This document shows, piece after piece, positions 31,231 through 44,517 of a stretch of DNA of 64,000 nucleotides (the first letter of the stretch is position 1; every line of letters starts with the position of its first letter). The notes beneath the pieces are model-generated. The model was given only the letters and a program-made list of their open reading frames with translations. It did not search any database and was not told the DNA's origin. The position numbers and the translations under genes were made by a program. This DNA comes from Tanypteryx hageni (lineage: Eukaryota; Arthropoda; Insecta; Odonata; Petaluridae), in contig CM054114.1 of the NCBI GenBank assembly GCA_028673005.1, positions 16,493,516-16,557,515 of the forward strand, given 5' to 3'.

Positions 31231-32313
31231 CCCAGCCGGTCAGAAAGTGCTCAATTACTATTGGGTCCAAAACCGTAAAATATAATATCCACAGCTGACC
31301 GGCTGGGTATTTATCGAGGAATACCCGAAATCATGCTCTCGTTTTATTAAAGGCTGAAGCACAGTACAAGATTATTTGCGAGACTATTGAAATTAGATGC
31401 CTTAAGAAAACGTCGCTCCATTAGTTAGATACGCTTCGGTTTTTTGAGACTTATTTAAATTAACAAAATGTCTATAATAGCATTATTTCTCCTACCTGCG
31501 GCACATATGCTGTGCCTAGATTAAAATATTATAAGATTAATATTGTTGCAGAAAATATTTTTTCAATATATATATATATTTTTGTAAGACTAACATTCTA
31601 AACGCCAGAATGCACAATAAAATGGAGCAATGTCATTCAATTTGCATTTAATTTTGTTTTTGAAACAAAAATATTCGCTGTTGTCTTAAGAGAGTATAAG
31701 GTTTGCGACAGTTGCCAAGAGCTATAGAGAGAATTAAGTCCGTACATTGAGGCCCGGCAAGTTGTCCACGGGCCCGTACTAGCTTTCGACGCCCCTGTAT
31801 GTACATCCTTTGATCTCTTTCATGTACATGAGCGGTGCTCAACCTACGTCCCGCGAGCCGTATGTGGTTCTCCAAGCTATCATGAAAAAGCAATCCGAAA
31901 AATTTAACACAAAACTTCATACGTTTCAAAATTTCATTATCGAAATATTGAAATTTTAATTATAGAACTTTTGACATTGAAACTTTAAACATCAAAATCT
32001 AATTTAAAATTGAATTTCACTTATATTATGGAACTTTAAAATATATAGGTAACTGCCAATTTAAACTCTAATCCGTATTAAGGTTGGCACCACTAACCAT
32101 CGTCACCGACAACCACTCCGATTTACAGATGTTCGTGTAAACAGAAGCTGATAAATGGTAATCCGTTTGTAAGCGCGCCAAACCTGATGAAAGCGTATAG
32201 GCGCGCGCAATCTATTTCCCCTCCTTCCGTCCAGCGCCTACGGCAGGGGGAGGGAACTCCCATGTTAAAATATTTACATATAACAGATATGAAATGGAAT
32301 TGAACCACATAGA
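31231..32313. other. Intergenic in B2, with 13-bp inverted repeat
   Basis: Counterpart of 6717-7799: the GC-rich inverted repeat starts at 31231 and the TE-end-like motif lies at about 31785-31797 on the minus strand. No gene. Confidence 0.4.
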
Positions 32314-33894
32314 TCAATTATTGTTCAATAAATATAGGAAACATGCACGCATTGAAAAAATATTACAGTAGAATGTTTGCAACAGATGAAAGAATAATTT
32401 TGATGCATGGCAGATCATGATTAAAAGAGCAACATATGAAATTTTCCTAACATTTATGCTTTTTAAAAGATGAGCGCTGGCAGCTTTCCTTTTAAAAGAA
32501 CATTCGGTATCCCCAGTAACAGATGTTTTAAAAGGAGCGGTTGCTGGTAATGCTGATGAAGTGCCAGGGAGAGATAGATTAGAAGAAGAATCAAGACTTA
32601 CATCATGAATCCTAAATGTGACTTCGGTGCTTGGAATTTCACTTGGTAAAGGAGAAGGAGGAAGTGGAGTAACCAAAGACTCAGATGATACAGTTGATAT
32701 TACTAGAGGAGAGCTAGTAGAAGCAGCTGAGGGAACAGTAATGGAAGAGGAATTTGGAAGAAGAGAATGAGGCGTTGAAGGTGATGATGAAGGAACAGTA
32801 GAAAATATTCTAGGAAGTGCACCACGTAACAATTTGCGTTCTTCATAAGACTTGTATTGACAGGGGTTGAAATGATGTTCGCAAAAATATACCCCTTTGT
32901 TCAGCGACATAATGGGCCTATCAAATAAGGCGGGGTTCCCTGCCCTTGCAACCCATTCTCGGCACCTGGAATGATAACATTACAGAATTATTAACACTTC
33001 AACATATGCATCAAATACAACTTTGCTCCTAAATAGTCTAAAGTGAAGATATGCATCACATGAAAACAAGCCATAGTGAAGTATCTCGTTAAATGGTTAC
33101 TATTATTAAAGTAGAAAATCCTGAGATACATATCTAACTACAGTAATAACTCGATATGCGAATAATCTGTACACTAAATATCGGCTCAACAAAGTGTTGA
33201 CCTTTTTACTACAGGTAGTCCACGATATACTCGCCCTATCTCGAAACGAGAGGTTTCAAGTTAAAAATTGCAATCCCATAACAATGATAATTTTTATTCA
33301 TCCCAGGACATATACATATATGTATAGGATGTCAAATTGGCTATACTTATTATGTAATAGATATAAGGCCACAGCCTTTTTTAGGAATAAACAAACACAT
33401 CCGAGAGAACGTTCTCAGCCACTTATTTAAAGGATCAAAAATAACTACTAAGCTGAGTTGGGCGGGAGAACAAGGTTCGTGTGATCCAAATTGCAATCTG
33501 GATATAATTCCCCCAAAGTAAACACAACCATAGTAAGATTAATCTCAAAAAGAAACGTAACTAATTCTTTATATTTCTCGGTACGTAATATTATTACACA
33601 ATATGTAGTACTGTAAGTCATAAAATATAGAAGTACATTAATTAATCGATATATTGTTTCAATACACGAAAGCAACTCACGGAGCGCTTCTACTTCGTAT
33701 ATCGAGGTATTACTGCATATAATTTTGTCGACTTTCAAAAATATTTTTACAAATATAGCTCATAGTACTTACGTAGATTCCGTGCGAGGAAACGAATGTA
33801 ATTTCAACTTTAGATCTCCGCTCGTTCCCCTCGTATGTTTGCAGTTTAGTGCGTAGCACTTACGTGCATGCACTATCTTCTCTGCTTGATTCAT
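32314..33894 (-). CDS. THAP zinc-finger protein, second copy
   Basis: Exon 1 is 33894-33773 and exon 2 is 32965-32314, with the same ATG, donor AC|GTAAGT and acceptor TCATTCCAG as the copy at 7800-9380. The reading frame is intact and the predicted 257-residue protein looks identical in the regions compared, including all four zinc ligands and the ALPRIF box. Two intact copies this close suggest either a recent true duplication or separately assembled alleles. Confidence 0.78.
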
Positions 33895-36800
33895 TTTAGC
33901 AAGCTAGTGGAAACGTTGCAACGTACAGAAAATAACTTAATTAACACACACAAAGAATTATATGTATCACCAGCATATATGAAGTTGTTAACCATTCATT
34001 CATATACTCCTAAAAAATAACTCTTTCCCAAGATTTCCCGTAATGGCGGATAAACTTTCAGTTACGCAGTTACCTAGTTCAACCGTTGCAACTTCTCAAC
34101 ATGATCACTTCAAATTCGGCTTGGCGCTCACTCGTTGGCTGCCTTGCCATTCAAAGTAGAGCGACCGCAGCGATCAAGAACGCGAACTTGATGTATCCGA
34201 CGAGAACCAAATCGCCCCATAAGAGTTCACTCCCAATGGTTTGGGGTTCTCGTTTTACAGTTCGAGTAACCTACCCAAAACTATTATCCAACATATTAGG
34301 GAACCAATAACTGATTCCATCCAAAAATTTTAAACAACCCCCCTTTATGCTACAGACAACGATGGATATTTTCATTTACTCCAAGAAAGGCAGCGCTTCT
34401 AGCATACGCGAGAAGTAATTAAAGACCCACTTAGAGATTCACATTAGTATAACTAAATAATTTTATATTATGCTTCACAACATTACATACTATTTTTGCC
34501 TCAGAATCGTCATTCGACATTTGATTTAGCTGGTGTTAGTAAAAAACGTTCGGTAATGTACCCTACTAAAACAGAGGCATGAGTAAATGTATGATTTTAT
34601 TAAGTGTAGGTCGATCAAATGAAAATTTACTGACTCCATTTTTTCATTAATCCTCAAGTGCTTTGATCTGTAAAGCAACTTATGCAATAGTCGTCCTCAG
34701 AGTAGAACACATTTCGATTTTTCTAGGACAGACGACACTCGTTTATGGCCGCACCCTGTCATAAAATGTACTTATCTTATACTAGAAATTCGCGTAGTAA
34801 TCTTCCGCAGATGCGACGACATTAGGAACCACCAAAATTTATTCTTGTCCCGCGATCTTTTCTCCAACGTTTTCCGAAAAATTATATATATTGAATTATT
34901 AACGTATACCGATATTCGAGGCGTCCCCATTTTTTTTAGATTTTTATGGTAACTTCCATAGTAACTCGCATTATCGCTACATCGCCTACTGTCGGCGTTA
35001 ATAGTTTGTAAACTCGAGATAGAGGCTACATATTTCACAAACGACCCAATGGATTTTGATGAGAAGCATATCGGCGTGTAGCCTGTTTAATGTCGCGTTC
35101 AATGAGAGTAGCATTGAAGTTTTGGAAATTTTTGAAGGGACGTTTTTGGAATAATAATGCAAAATGACTCCATTTTTAGATCTCTTAGACAGAAGGCTTC
35201 AATTTGCCGGTCCATAACTACAAACCGGATTTGTCGATTACAACTACATTTCAATAGCGTGAGTGAGTAATAATTACGTGTGCGAGATGTCAAATCTCTA
35301 GCTTTATTCGTTTATGACATTTTATTCAACGTATGAGACAGTCGTATCTACGCAAGTATAAGGCTCTGAGACATGCGATGCGCACTGTTGGCTTTGTCTT
35401 GGGTTCTGTATTGTAAATAAATTGATTTCATAAACCTGAAGTTGAACGGAATATTTTATAATGATGTTTTTAGTAGTTGTAAGCGAGCCAGGGTGGTAGA
35501 GAGGGTTGTGCGGTGGTTTCTCGGCAGAAGCGGTGTGCGGCGTCACCTGTGACACGCGCAAATATACGAACGCTAAACTCTAAATAGTATTAAAATATTT
35601 CTACAAGGAAGGTGATCCTGGTTTTTCCATAGTTTTATCACATTATTTCTGCTTGTGTTGCATAAGACGGTCACAAAAACTACTTGGTATCGAAACTGTT
35701 TTCAGTTAATTAATATTAGATTAATGATTCACGATTTTTTTATTCAAATACATGCTAAAGACACGGAAACATAAAATATTCTAATTATTCCGTAATTTTA
35801 GTGTATAGGTTATTGTCTTAATGATGATTATTCTTTTTGCTCTTGCATGGTATATGAATCACGAGAATTTAAATACGAGTCAATTCTCTGAGAAATTATG
35901 GATATGGAATTAATTTCGAGAAAAATTTTAACATTCTGCTAGAACTCATGGATTTTATTATGTAATACACATTGGATTCACATGACTCAAGTGCTGTTTC
36001 CCAGGAGGTCGCATTGGTATATTTACGAGTTTAAATCCTGGTGTATGGTGATTTTTTAGAGCTTGCAATTTGAGAGCACCGACAACTCGTATAATAAGTA
36101 TCATGCATCTATATCAGGCATCAAGGCCGCATTAAAGCACTGAAAAAATTAGACTATTTCCAGAAGATTTGAAATCTGCTTTGCAGGGATTAGTGTAATT
36201 TAGAAACAGCCTTATATTGTATCTCAGTAAATATAAGCAAAATCTTATTTATATTTATACAAAATATCAAACGATTTAGTTGAGAAAAAATTGGCATTCA
36301 TTCTGCATTAAGGTACAGAAAAAGCCGCATGCGGCCCGCGGACCCACAGTTTGACATGGCTACTGTAGACATTTCTTTTTTGTTAGTTTGTTGATAGATG
36401 ATTTCCTTTAACCGTTCAAAATTAATTATATTTAATTTATAGCCTATTTGGTTGTTACAACGAAGTTTATTTCATATTTTTTACAGTGAAAATTTTCTAT
36501 CTCAAAATATTATGAGAATTATATAATGTATTCGTGTAGTCTAAATTTAACCAGCAACGGTCTTGCAATATGCAAAAGTATATTTTTATCAATAAAACTT
36601 CCTTAAAACTTTTCTTTCAAACTCTCTTTTACACTTCTCATTTTCTTTCATTCTCATATTGAATTCTCCCATTGCGCATCGCAACATGCGTCTTTGCCAT
36701 TTCATTCAATCAACTGTTTAAAGGACGAAATTCCATTCCGCTGCCTAGGTAACAAGTAGGCATTCAGGCGAACGAAACCAATGAGGGAATGATAAATCTT

Positions 36801-37110
36801 TACTAATGCGTTTTTCTATCTCCTATTAGGCATGACAACTATATCCAACCATTTAAAAGAATAAATTTGGAAAGTAACGTGACGTACTTTGATGTACCGC
36901 AAAACTCAATAAAAAAATTATTATTAGCATTTCTATACAATTCTAAAAATATTTAAAAAGATTTCACTATTATAATTTCTCCGTATGGATATGGTTAATA
37001 TAACTTTCGCCGCCAAACGAAACATATTTTTTGCAATGCAGAGAAACCCCTTTCATGAGATTGTTTACGTGAATATAGCGTAAGATTAGCCGGTGTGAAT
37101 TATTTAGAGC
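33895..37110. other. Non-coding part of B2
   Basis: Counterpart of 9381-13059, lacking 10467-10942. It includes the B2 copy of the dispersed 160-bp repeat (about 35935-36098) and the GGCCCGCGGACCC end (about 36334). No gene supported. Confidence 0.45.
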
Positions 37111-37822
37111 TCAACGCCAGTAGATAAACAGAGGAGAACTTATGTGCCCATATTCATCTACCTTTTGACCTCCCTCACCCTGTTCCTTCGTATCCACATT
37201 CTGGCACCCAAAATCTCTCACCGAAATGTTTCGCCTCTCTTCCCCTTTCATCCCCTCTCGCTCCTCCTCCTTACGTTCCCCATACCTCCATATCTCCTTT
37301 ATTCTTACTGCTGACGACGCCACGCCCCCTTCTTCCCCTCCCTCCCTCTATCTCTCATTCTTCCTCACCTCCCTTGTTTTTTCTCTCTTTGTCCCTCTTA
37401 TCTCTCTTGTTTCATTCTCTCCGTCTTTTCCTTATTGTTTTCTCCTCCTTCATAGTATACGATGCGCTTTATGTCGTCTTCTGGTGCAGTGATCCGTCCG
37501 TTATCCCCGGTACATTTACTTTTCGTTATCTGCTGCATTATTTCACCGTCCATCCCCCATCGTTTCGCCATCACCCACTTCGCTTCCTCTTTCTTTTGTT
37601 TCCCTAAGGCGCATTCTCCCTCTCTTCAATGCAGAAAATAACATCATGTATACGTCACATTTACATGTGAGCAATGCAGACGTATCTTTTACCATGTTCT
37701 AGTAAAAATAAAACTGATTACTATTAAGAAGGTTAAAAATCGCAGTTAATCGGATTCGTTAATGATATTTCATAGCACAAATACATATCATCACTCCCTT
37801 GATGCGGACGCTTTGATATTCT

Positions 37823-38062
37823 TCACACTCCATACTTCCATGGGTGACGTATAAATTTATATTTTTCGACAAACTGCTCGCGTTCTTCAGGGCCGAGAAC
37901 GTGGTCACCCACTTGCCAGTAGCTCCTTTTGGCCTTTATAGAGAAGCTCATTCTGCAGCTGTTGGTCGCCTTATTCCTGCACTCCATATTTGGTGCTGCA
38001 TCTTGCGCTGTCAATTGTAATAATGAGACGGTTGTTGCTAACAACAAGCACGACTTGATCAT
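37823..38062 (-). pseudogene. Frameshifted copy of the secreted protein
   Basis: The signal peptide and residues 1-72 match the 20669-20959 gene. Thirteen extra bases (TTCCATGGGTGAC, about 37836-37848) then shift the frame, giving an unrelated HPWKYGV tail and a stop. Cysteines 75, 89 and 91 are lost. Either this copy gained 13 bp or copy 1 lost them. The intact cysteine spacing makes copy 1 the more likely functional form. Confidence 0.55.
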
Positions 38063-38159
38063 CTTCAGCGTAATGCGTAACGAGTTGTCGAACGAGGTCT
38101 TTCTTACAGTTCGTTACATTATGTAAATAAGAAGAAAAGTGAAACCCATTTATACTAAA

Positions 38160-39495
38160 TCTCGGGAGAGATATATTTTGTATGACGCAGAAATCAAATA
38201 TTTACGTTAGTCTCCATCCCCGTTTTACGATGTTTAATCTGACATGTCTCTTGATGGGCCATGCCTTTTGCCACTTGCGTCAATGCAGGGCAATCTTTTT
38301 TTTTCATGGCGTTGAATATTTCATATCCTTTATTGAATTTCTTAGTAATAAATCATATTATCAGCCTCATTTTGATAGCTGCAATCAATCTTAAGATTTT
38401 CTAAGCGGTTATGGTCTCTCGTATGATCTTCATTTATGTAAGCAATTCCCTTACAATACCCTACTGGTTTCAGCACCATGCATTGCTACCGCGCTATGTT
38501 ATGTTACATCTACAGTCGGCATGTCACCATCCGTTTTAGTTGCATATCATACTGGTCTTAAAGTCGATTGAATGCTGAAAATAACTTAGCGCATGTCAAT
38601 TATGTCTGAAATCTCAGCATATCAAGTGTTACAGTTACATAATAATGAGCCAGAGAGCGATTATTCTCACAAGGATCACGGATATTGATGAAATTCGACC
38701 GCGTGATTCTACATTGAAAATACTACGAACAACAATAATTAGTTTATGGCCGTTGCTACAATAAAAGTTCTGGAAAGCTACCTTGCAGTAATACAATATA
38801 GATCTCACATTGTTTTTATTTATTTTTAGTAGGCATTCACAGTTCAACTCCAATTTACGGAATATTTCCACTGTTTTATTCAAAATAAAACCGATTCGTC
38901 AATAATCGTTCTAATGAAAATGGAAATGTAAACAAATAAATTACGTAAAATCGTGCACGTGCTCTATTTTCACGTAATACTAAAGTAATCAGGTTGAAAG
39001 AATGTGCGTTGTTATGGTAACTAAGGTTTCATACCAAAAAAAAATCTGACGGAATTGCCACCTCTCCAGATCAAGTGCAGAAGGGGCAATTGTAGTCGCA
39101 TAGAAGCTTGAACACATTCCTCTCATTATAATTTAAAAGAAGAAAACCCTTAATTTGCAGAGAAGTGACAATGATAAAAAACATGTCGTCTACCACGACA
39201 AAGCCCGAAATGGAGAATTCTACCTTAAATACATGTCTGAAGAAGGAGGTGAATATGGGCAACGGGAGAATTTTCCAAGGAAAGCGAGAATAAAAGGGTG
39301 ATTGCGAGAGACACGGTGATACAATACAAAGTAAGGAAAAGGTAATTTATCCTTCACCGAAAAATAAGGGGAAAAAACTCACGTACGCGCTGCAGGTCTC
39401 CGGAAAAATCCTCGTGGGACCTAATTCTTATGAAGAAACACACACACACACACTCCAAGGACGCTCTCACACAGTAGACTCGAACCAAATATATT
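38160..39495. other. Non-coding part of B2
   Basis: Counterpart of 21060-22395, nearly identical. No gene supported. Confidence 0.45.
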
Positions 39496-39501
39496 TAATT
39501 A

Positions 39502-39538
39502 GACACCGATGTTTCGACAGCTACGCTGTCATATTCAG
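39502..39538 (-). ncRNA. Hammerhead-ribozyme-like fossil, B2 copy
   Basis: Same sequence as 22402-22438, including the GACAGC/GCTGTC stem and GAAAC, with the same T in place of the core G. Confidence 0.5.
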
Positions 39539-39604
39539 TAGCGAGGCACGGGGTTGAAGCAATTCCTAAAATTTGCAATTTCAAAAATATTTAACTTTTT
39601 CCAT

Positions 39605-41187
39605 TGTTAGGTACTAATACCACACGTTTATGCCACATTTTAATGTCGTAGCACATCTAGAAGTGCAATAATATTTATCAAATTCTTTAAATTTTTAAAC
39701 TTTTAATATCGCAATTGAAAATTAATGGAGATTTTCAAATGCTTATGTGCTCCTTTGCACCAAGGTCTAAAAAACTGAAAAATTTCAGCTCCCTAGATCG
39801 TCCTCTGGTGCTAAACATTAATCTATCTGTTATAAATTTAGGACTTTTTAACAGCAAAATAAATAATATATCAGCTTGGTAGCATATTCAGAATTTTATA
39901 AACAATAAAGAACTTTTAAGCTCTGGCAAATTTTTCTCGGTCGCATTATTTAATTTTTTTTTTAGATTTGCGATATTACTAGTAACTTTTGCGCATACTC
40001 CTAAATATTCGAGACACCAGCTCATCTGGAAGTGCCAAAATCATTATTATGCTTTTAAATGTATCATTATATATAGACGTTACTTACAGAGGAGGATTTA
40101 ACAGATAACATATACATATACTAGTAGTTGGTGCTTGCATTCTGCAAGCATATCATCCCAACATAAAAACATCCTCCGGAGCGATTTTCGTTTATCCCTT
40201 ATGTAAAAATAATATATTAAAACCATCCCGAAGGAGTTTGCATCTTTCTTTTGAATAAATTACAACAAGCAGATAGGGATCTCGCTACTGAAATGATGGA
40301 TGCCTTAAAAAAAAAAGAATCGATGAAAGACGAAACAAAGTTATTGTGTCGTTGTTGCTTTTTTGCAAAGTGGCAATTGTCCTAATTCCCACTTTAATGA
40401 TAATTTTATATAGTCTTCAAAAAATGTAATCAAATCATTGGCAAAAGATACATATGATAGGTTGTTTGGTGAAGATGAACATGAAAATGAGCAAGAAGAA
40501 CCAGCTACGGCAAATGAAGGTTCTGCTAGTTCTGGCAGAAAACAATACAAGCTGCTATGCCTATTTCTAAAGAAACTTCAACAAAATCAACAATGGAAAA
40601 GGAGCTAAAATTGATCGAAGGAAATCATGGCAAAATAGGATATTGCACAGAAAATTGTTCCAAACTTTGATAACAATTCAACATACTTCAACAGCTAGCA
40701 AGAGAGTGTTCTCCGTATCTTCAAACTTCATTACTAAGATCCGAAACAATTTTAAAATGTATACCTTAAATGGACTTGTATTTCTAAAATATTATTTCAT
40801 AATTAAAAAATAAATGATTTTTTAATTATATATTTTTTAGAATACGCTGGATACCCGGGTACCCGGGTATTTCATAAAAGAATTACTCGATTACCCGGAT
40901 AGTTCAAAATCCGAGTATTTTGAATTCTCTAGTACTAATGCTACACATTTCTGCCAAATTATAGAGTTGTGGTACTTCTAGAAGTGAAATAATATTTTTC
41001 CAATTGTTTTAATTTTAAACATTTTTAACGCCTGCCGCAATATGTTTATGGAGAGATTCAAATGTTTATTTGAGCAAATGTACTACTCTGTATATATCCT
41101 GAAAATTTCAACTTCCTGGCTCATCCCGTAATGTCTAAACAGTTATCTATTTGTTTAAACTTTAGGAATTTTTAACTGCCAAACAAA
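39605..41187 (+). repeat. Diverged 260-bp repeat pair, B2 copies
   Basis: The units lie at 39605-39865 and about 40932-41187, flanking the hAT remnant as in B1. Confidence 0.55.
40231..40813 (+). pseudogene. Decayed hAT transposase, B2 copy
   Basis: This retains the C-terminal block (TSTASKRVFSVSSNFITKIR from 40685, stop at 40811). The 363 bp upstream that B1 keeps (23131-23493) are missing. Downstream, TACCCGGGTACCCGGGTATT shows an 8-bp tandem gain relative to B1. Confidence 0.6.
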
Positions 41188-42344
41188 TGAAAATATCAAA
41201 ATTTGAGTAATCGCTATTTCGTTTTTTTACGAATTCTACTTTAAAAAAAAAATTCAACTCCGTAACACATGCGGAAACACATAAACCTTGAAAATTTGTC
41301 TGAACAATTGCGAATTTTTAGCGTCCGAATTGTTGTACTTTTTCAAGATATTCCATAAGGTCCACTCTTATAGAGAGAGAGATACAGAGAATGTGTGAGG
41401 GCTAGATATATACTGGTCTTTATTAATGCAACATTAATTTAGGAAGTCTGTTTCCAGAGAAGGAGAGAGGGGGAGAGGTGGAGAGGGATAGAGAATGGGA
41501 TTGAGGAGGATGGGGAAGGAATAGAAAAAAAGATAAATAATGGGAAATACATTAAATTTAATACTCATTCCACGCATACCCTTCTTATTTGACGGACACA
41601 TACGCTAGTTATAAAATATTATAAAAAATCGTGTCTCCGGATGTCCGACCATCAATGTAAAATGGCGAATTTCTACGGAAAAATGTCTCCAACCACCACG
41701 ATATGATAAATAACAAAATTATTTTCTATTATTTGTTATCCTCCAATTAAATAACTTGAGAACTACAATAATAATTATTTAAGTGCACTTTAAAATTACT
41801 TAAAATCTAGGTATGAATTCGGGATTTCAACCCTGGTTCGAAAAAAGGATATTTCTGGTTTTTCGACCAGAAAACTTTTCCCGTAGGGAGTGACGCAGTA
41901 GGTGGCGCGAAATTGAAGGACGTGGTAGTTGCGTTTTTTGTTTATACAAATTTCTTTCGTATAGCGTTGCAATTGCTGCATTTTATTATAATAAAGTGAA
42001 CATTGAATTTGATAATCTTGTATTGAACGGACGTCATCGTGGTTCCTTGAGAGGCGAGAAATAAAACGACATAGTGTATTGTTTCTTATAGACATTTAGT
42101 TTTACGGCGTTTACTCTACTTCGGGCACCCATTCTCCGCCGGCAACGAGAGGATGAAATTCATTTAAGATTAAATAAAACAACAAAATATCTGTCGAACT
42201 GGAGATTGATGTGGTCGAATCTGACCAAAATTGTCGTTTTAACCGCAAAATTACAAGATTTTTGAAACGAAATTTCGGTGGCACCAATAACCTGATTTTT
42301 TACGATTACGTTACTACCGGCTGGAAGGAGGGGCGGGAGGTGTG
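41188..42344. other. Non-coding part of B2
   Basis: Counterpart of 24451-25610, with a shorter GA repeat at about 41371. No gene supported. Confidence 0.4.
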
Positions 42345-43508
42345 TTAGCTGCGTGCGCATGCGGCACATTGTAGTGGGAGTGGAAGAATAGTAATGGCAA
42401 ACGGGGAAATAGAGGTGTGGGGAATACAAGAATACCGGGTTATGGCGAGAGAAAAAAAAGACTTGAAAGCAGCAGAAAATGTGTTTAGTGTTTCGCACAA
42501 ATATACCCCTTTGTTCAGTGACATAATGGGCCTATCAAATAAAGCGGGGTTCCCTGCCCTTGCAACCCATTCTCGGCACCTGGAATGATAACATTACAGA
42601 ATTATTAACACTTCAACATATGCATCAAATACAACTTTGCTCCTAAAGAGTCTAAAGTGAAGATATGCATCACATGAAAACAAGCCATAGTGAAGTATCT
42701 CGTTAAATGGTTACTATTATTAAAGTAGAAAATCCTGAGATACATATCTAACTACAGTAATAACTCGATATGCGAATAATCTGTACACTAAATATCGGCT
42801 CAACAAAGTGTTGACCTTTTTACTACAGGTAGTCCACGATATACTCGCCCTATCTCGAAACGAGAGGTTTCAAGTTAAAAATTGCAATCCCATAACAATG
42901 ATAATTTTTATTCATCCCAGGACATATACATATATGTATAGGATGTCAAATTGGCTATACTTATTATGTAATAGATATAAGGCCACAGCCTTTTTTAGGA
43001 ATAAACAAACACATCCGAGAGAACGTTCTCAGCCACTTATTTAAAGGATCAAAAATAACTACTAAGCTGAGTTGGGCGGGAGAACAAGGTTCGTGTGTTC
43101 CAAATTGCAATCTGGATATAATTCCCCCAAAGTAAACACAACCATAGTAAGATTAATCTCAAAAAGAAACGTAACTAATTCTTTATATTTCTCGGTACGT
43201 AATATTATTACACAATATGTAGTACTGTAAGTCATAAAATATAGAAGTACATTAATTAATCGATATATTGTTTCAATACACGAAAGCAACTCACGGAGCG
43301 CTTCTACTTCGTATATCGAGGTATTACTGCATATAATTTTGTCGACTTTCAAAAATATTTTTACAAATATAGCTCATAGTACTTACGTAGATTCCGTGCG
43401 AGGAAACGAATGTAATTTCAACTTTAGATCTCCGCTCGTCCCCCTCGTATGTTTGCAGTTTAGTGCGTAGCACTTACGTGCATGCACTATCTTCTCTGCT
43501 TGATTCAT
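42345..43508 (-). pseudogene. Truncated, chimeric THAP paralogue
   Basis: Exon 1 (43508-43387) and its donor are intact, and exon 2 starts normally at 42579. After codon 69 the sequence switches to unrelated DNA: the zinc motif FCEHHF becomes LCETLN, so the histidine ligand is gone. The frame runs on through the new sequence (TFSAAFKSFFSLAITRYSC) to a stop at 42345. The ALPRIF box and the Ser/Pro-rich region are absent. Without Cys-x2-His the zinc site cannot form normally, so I call it a pseudogene, although a short protein could still be made. Confidence 0.6.
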
Positions 43509-44517
43509 TTTAGCAAGCTAGTGGAAACGTTGCAACGTACAGAAAATAACTTAATTAACACACACAAAGAATTATATGTATCACCAGCATATATGAAGTT
43601 GTTAACCATTCATTCATATACTCCTAAAAAATAACTCTTTCCCAAGATTTCCCGTAATGGCGGATAAACTTTCAGTTACGCAGTTACCTAGTTCAACCGT
43701 TGCAACTTCTCAACATGATCACTTCAAATTCGGCTTGGCTCTCACTCGTTGGCTGCCTTGCCATTCAAAGTAGAGCGACGGCAGCGCTCAAGAACGCGAA
43801 CTTGATGTATCCGACGAGAACCTAATCGCCCCATAAGAGTTCACTCCCCATGGTTTGGGGTTCTCGTTTTACAGTTCGAGTAACCTACCCAAAACTATTA
43901 TCCAACATATTAGGGAACCAATAACTGATTCCATCCAAAAATTTTAAATAACCCCCCTATATGCTACAGACAACGATGGATATTTTCATTTACTCCAAGA
44001 AAGGCAGCGCTTCTAGCATACGCGAGAAGTAATTAAAGACCCACTTAGAGATTCACATTAGTATAACTAAATAATGTTATATTATGCTTCACAACATTAC
44101 ATACTATTTTTGCCTCAGAATCGTCATTCGACATTTGATTTAGCTGGTGTTAGTAAAATATGGTTAACAAATAATACATTGGTGTATTATTTGTAAAATA
44201 TTACCATTTTCATTTCCAATAACAGAATCTCAGGAACGAATTAAAAACTTCATTTGTTATGGATGTACGTGTTCCGAATAGCGCTGTTTCAGTTAGCGCC
44301 TGATTTTCCTGGCACCAATTAAGGGCGTCAAGTGGGTGTAGTTTGATATAGCATTGCTGGCTGAACAGTAGGAACAAGAAATGAGAATTGTGCCGAGTTA
44401 TGTTTATTAGTATTTAGTTTAACAATTTTGATTTTTCATAGAGCTTTGCAGAATCTAAAAATAAGTTAATATTTAGCAATTCATTCCTTAATTGATTTAT
44501 TCTGGCATTTATTTCAG
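43509..44517. other. End of C-block and start of unique region U2
   Basis: 43509-44158 copies the sequence upstream of the THAP gene. From 44159 the DNA is unique. No gene supported. Confidence 0.5.

Larger units (their letters stand above)
29756..44158 (+). repeat. Duplicated block B, copy 2, with appended C-block
   Basis: This is a direct near-identical copy of 5244-26003 minus three segments (see copy 1). At its right end the partial C-block continues through the whole 1.66-kb unit (42498-44158), so that unit occurs twice within this copy. The left junction is TTATTGAAAAATTCG; the right junction is GTTAGTAAAATATGG at 44158. Confidence 0.92.
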
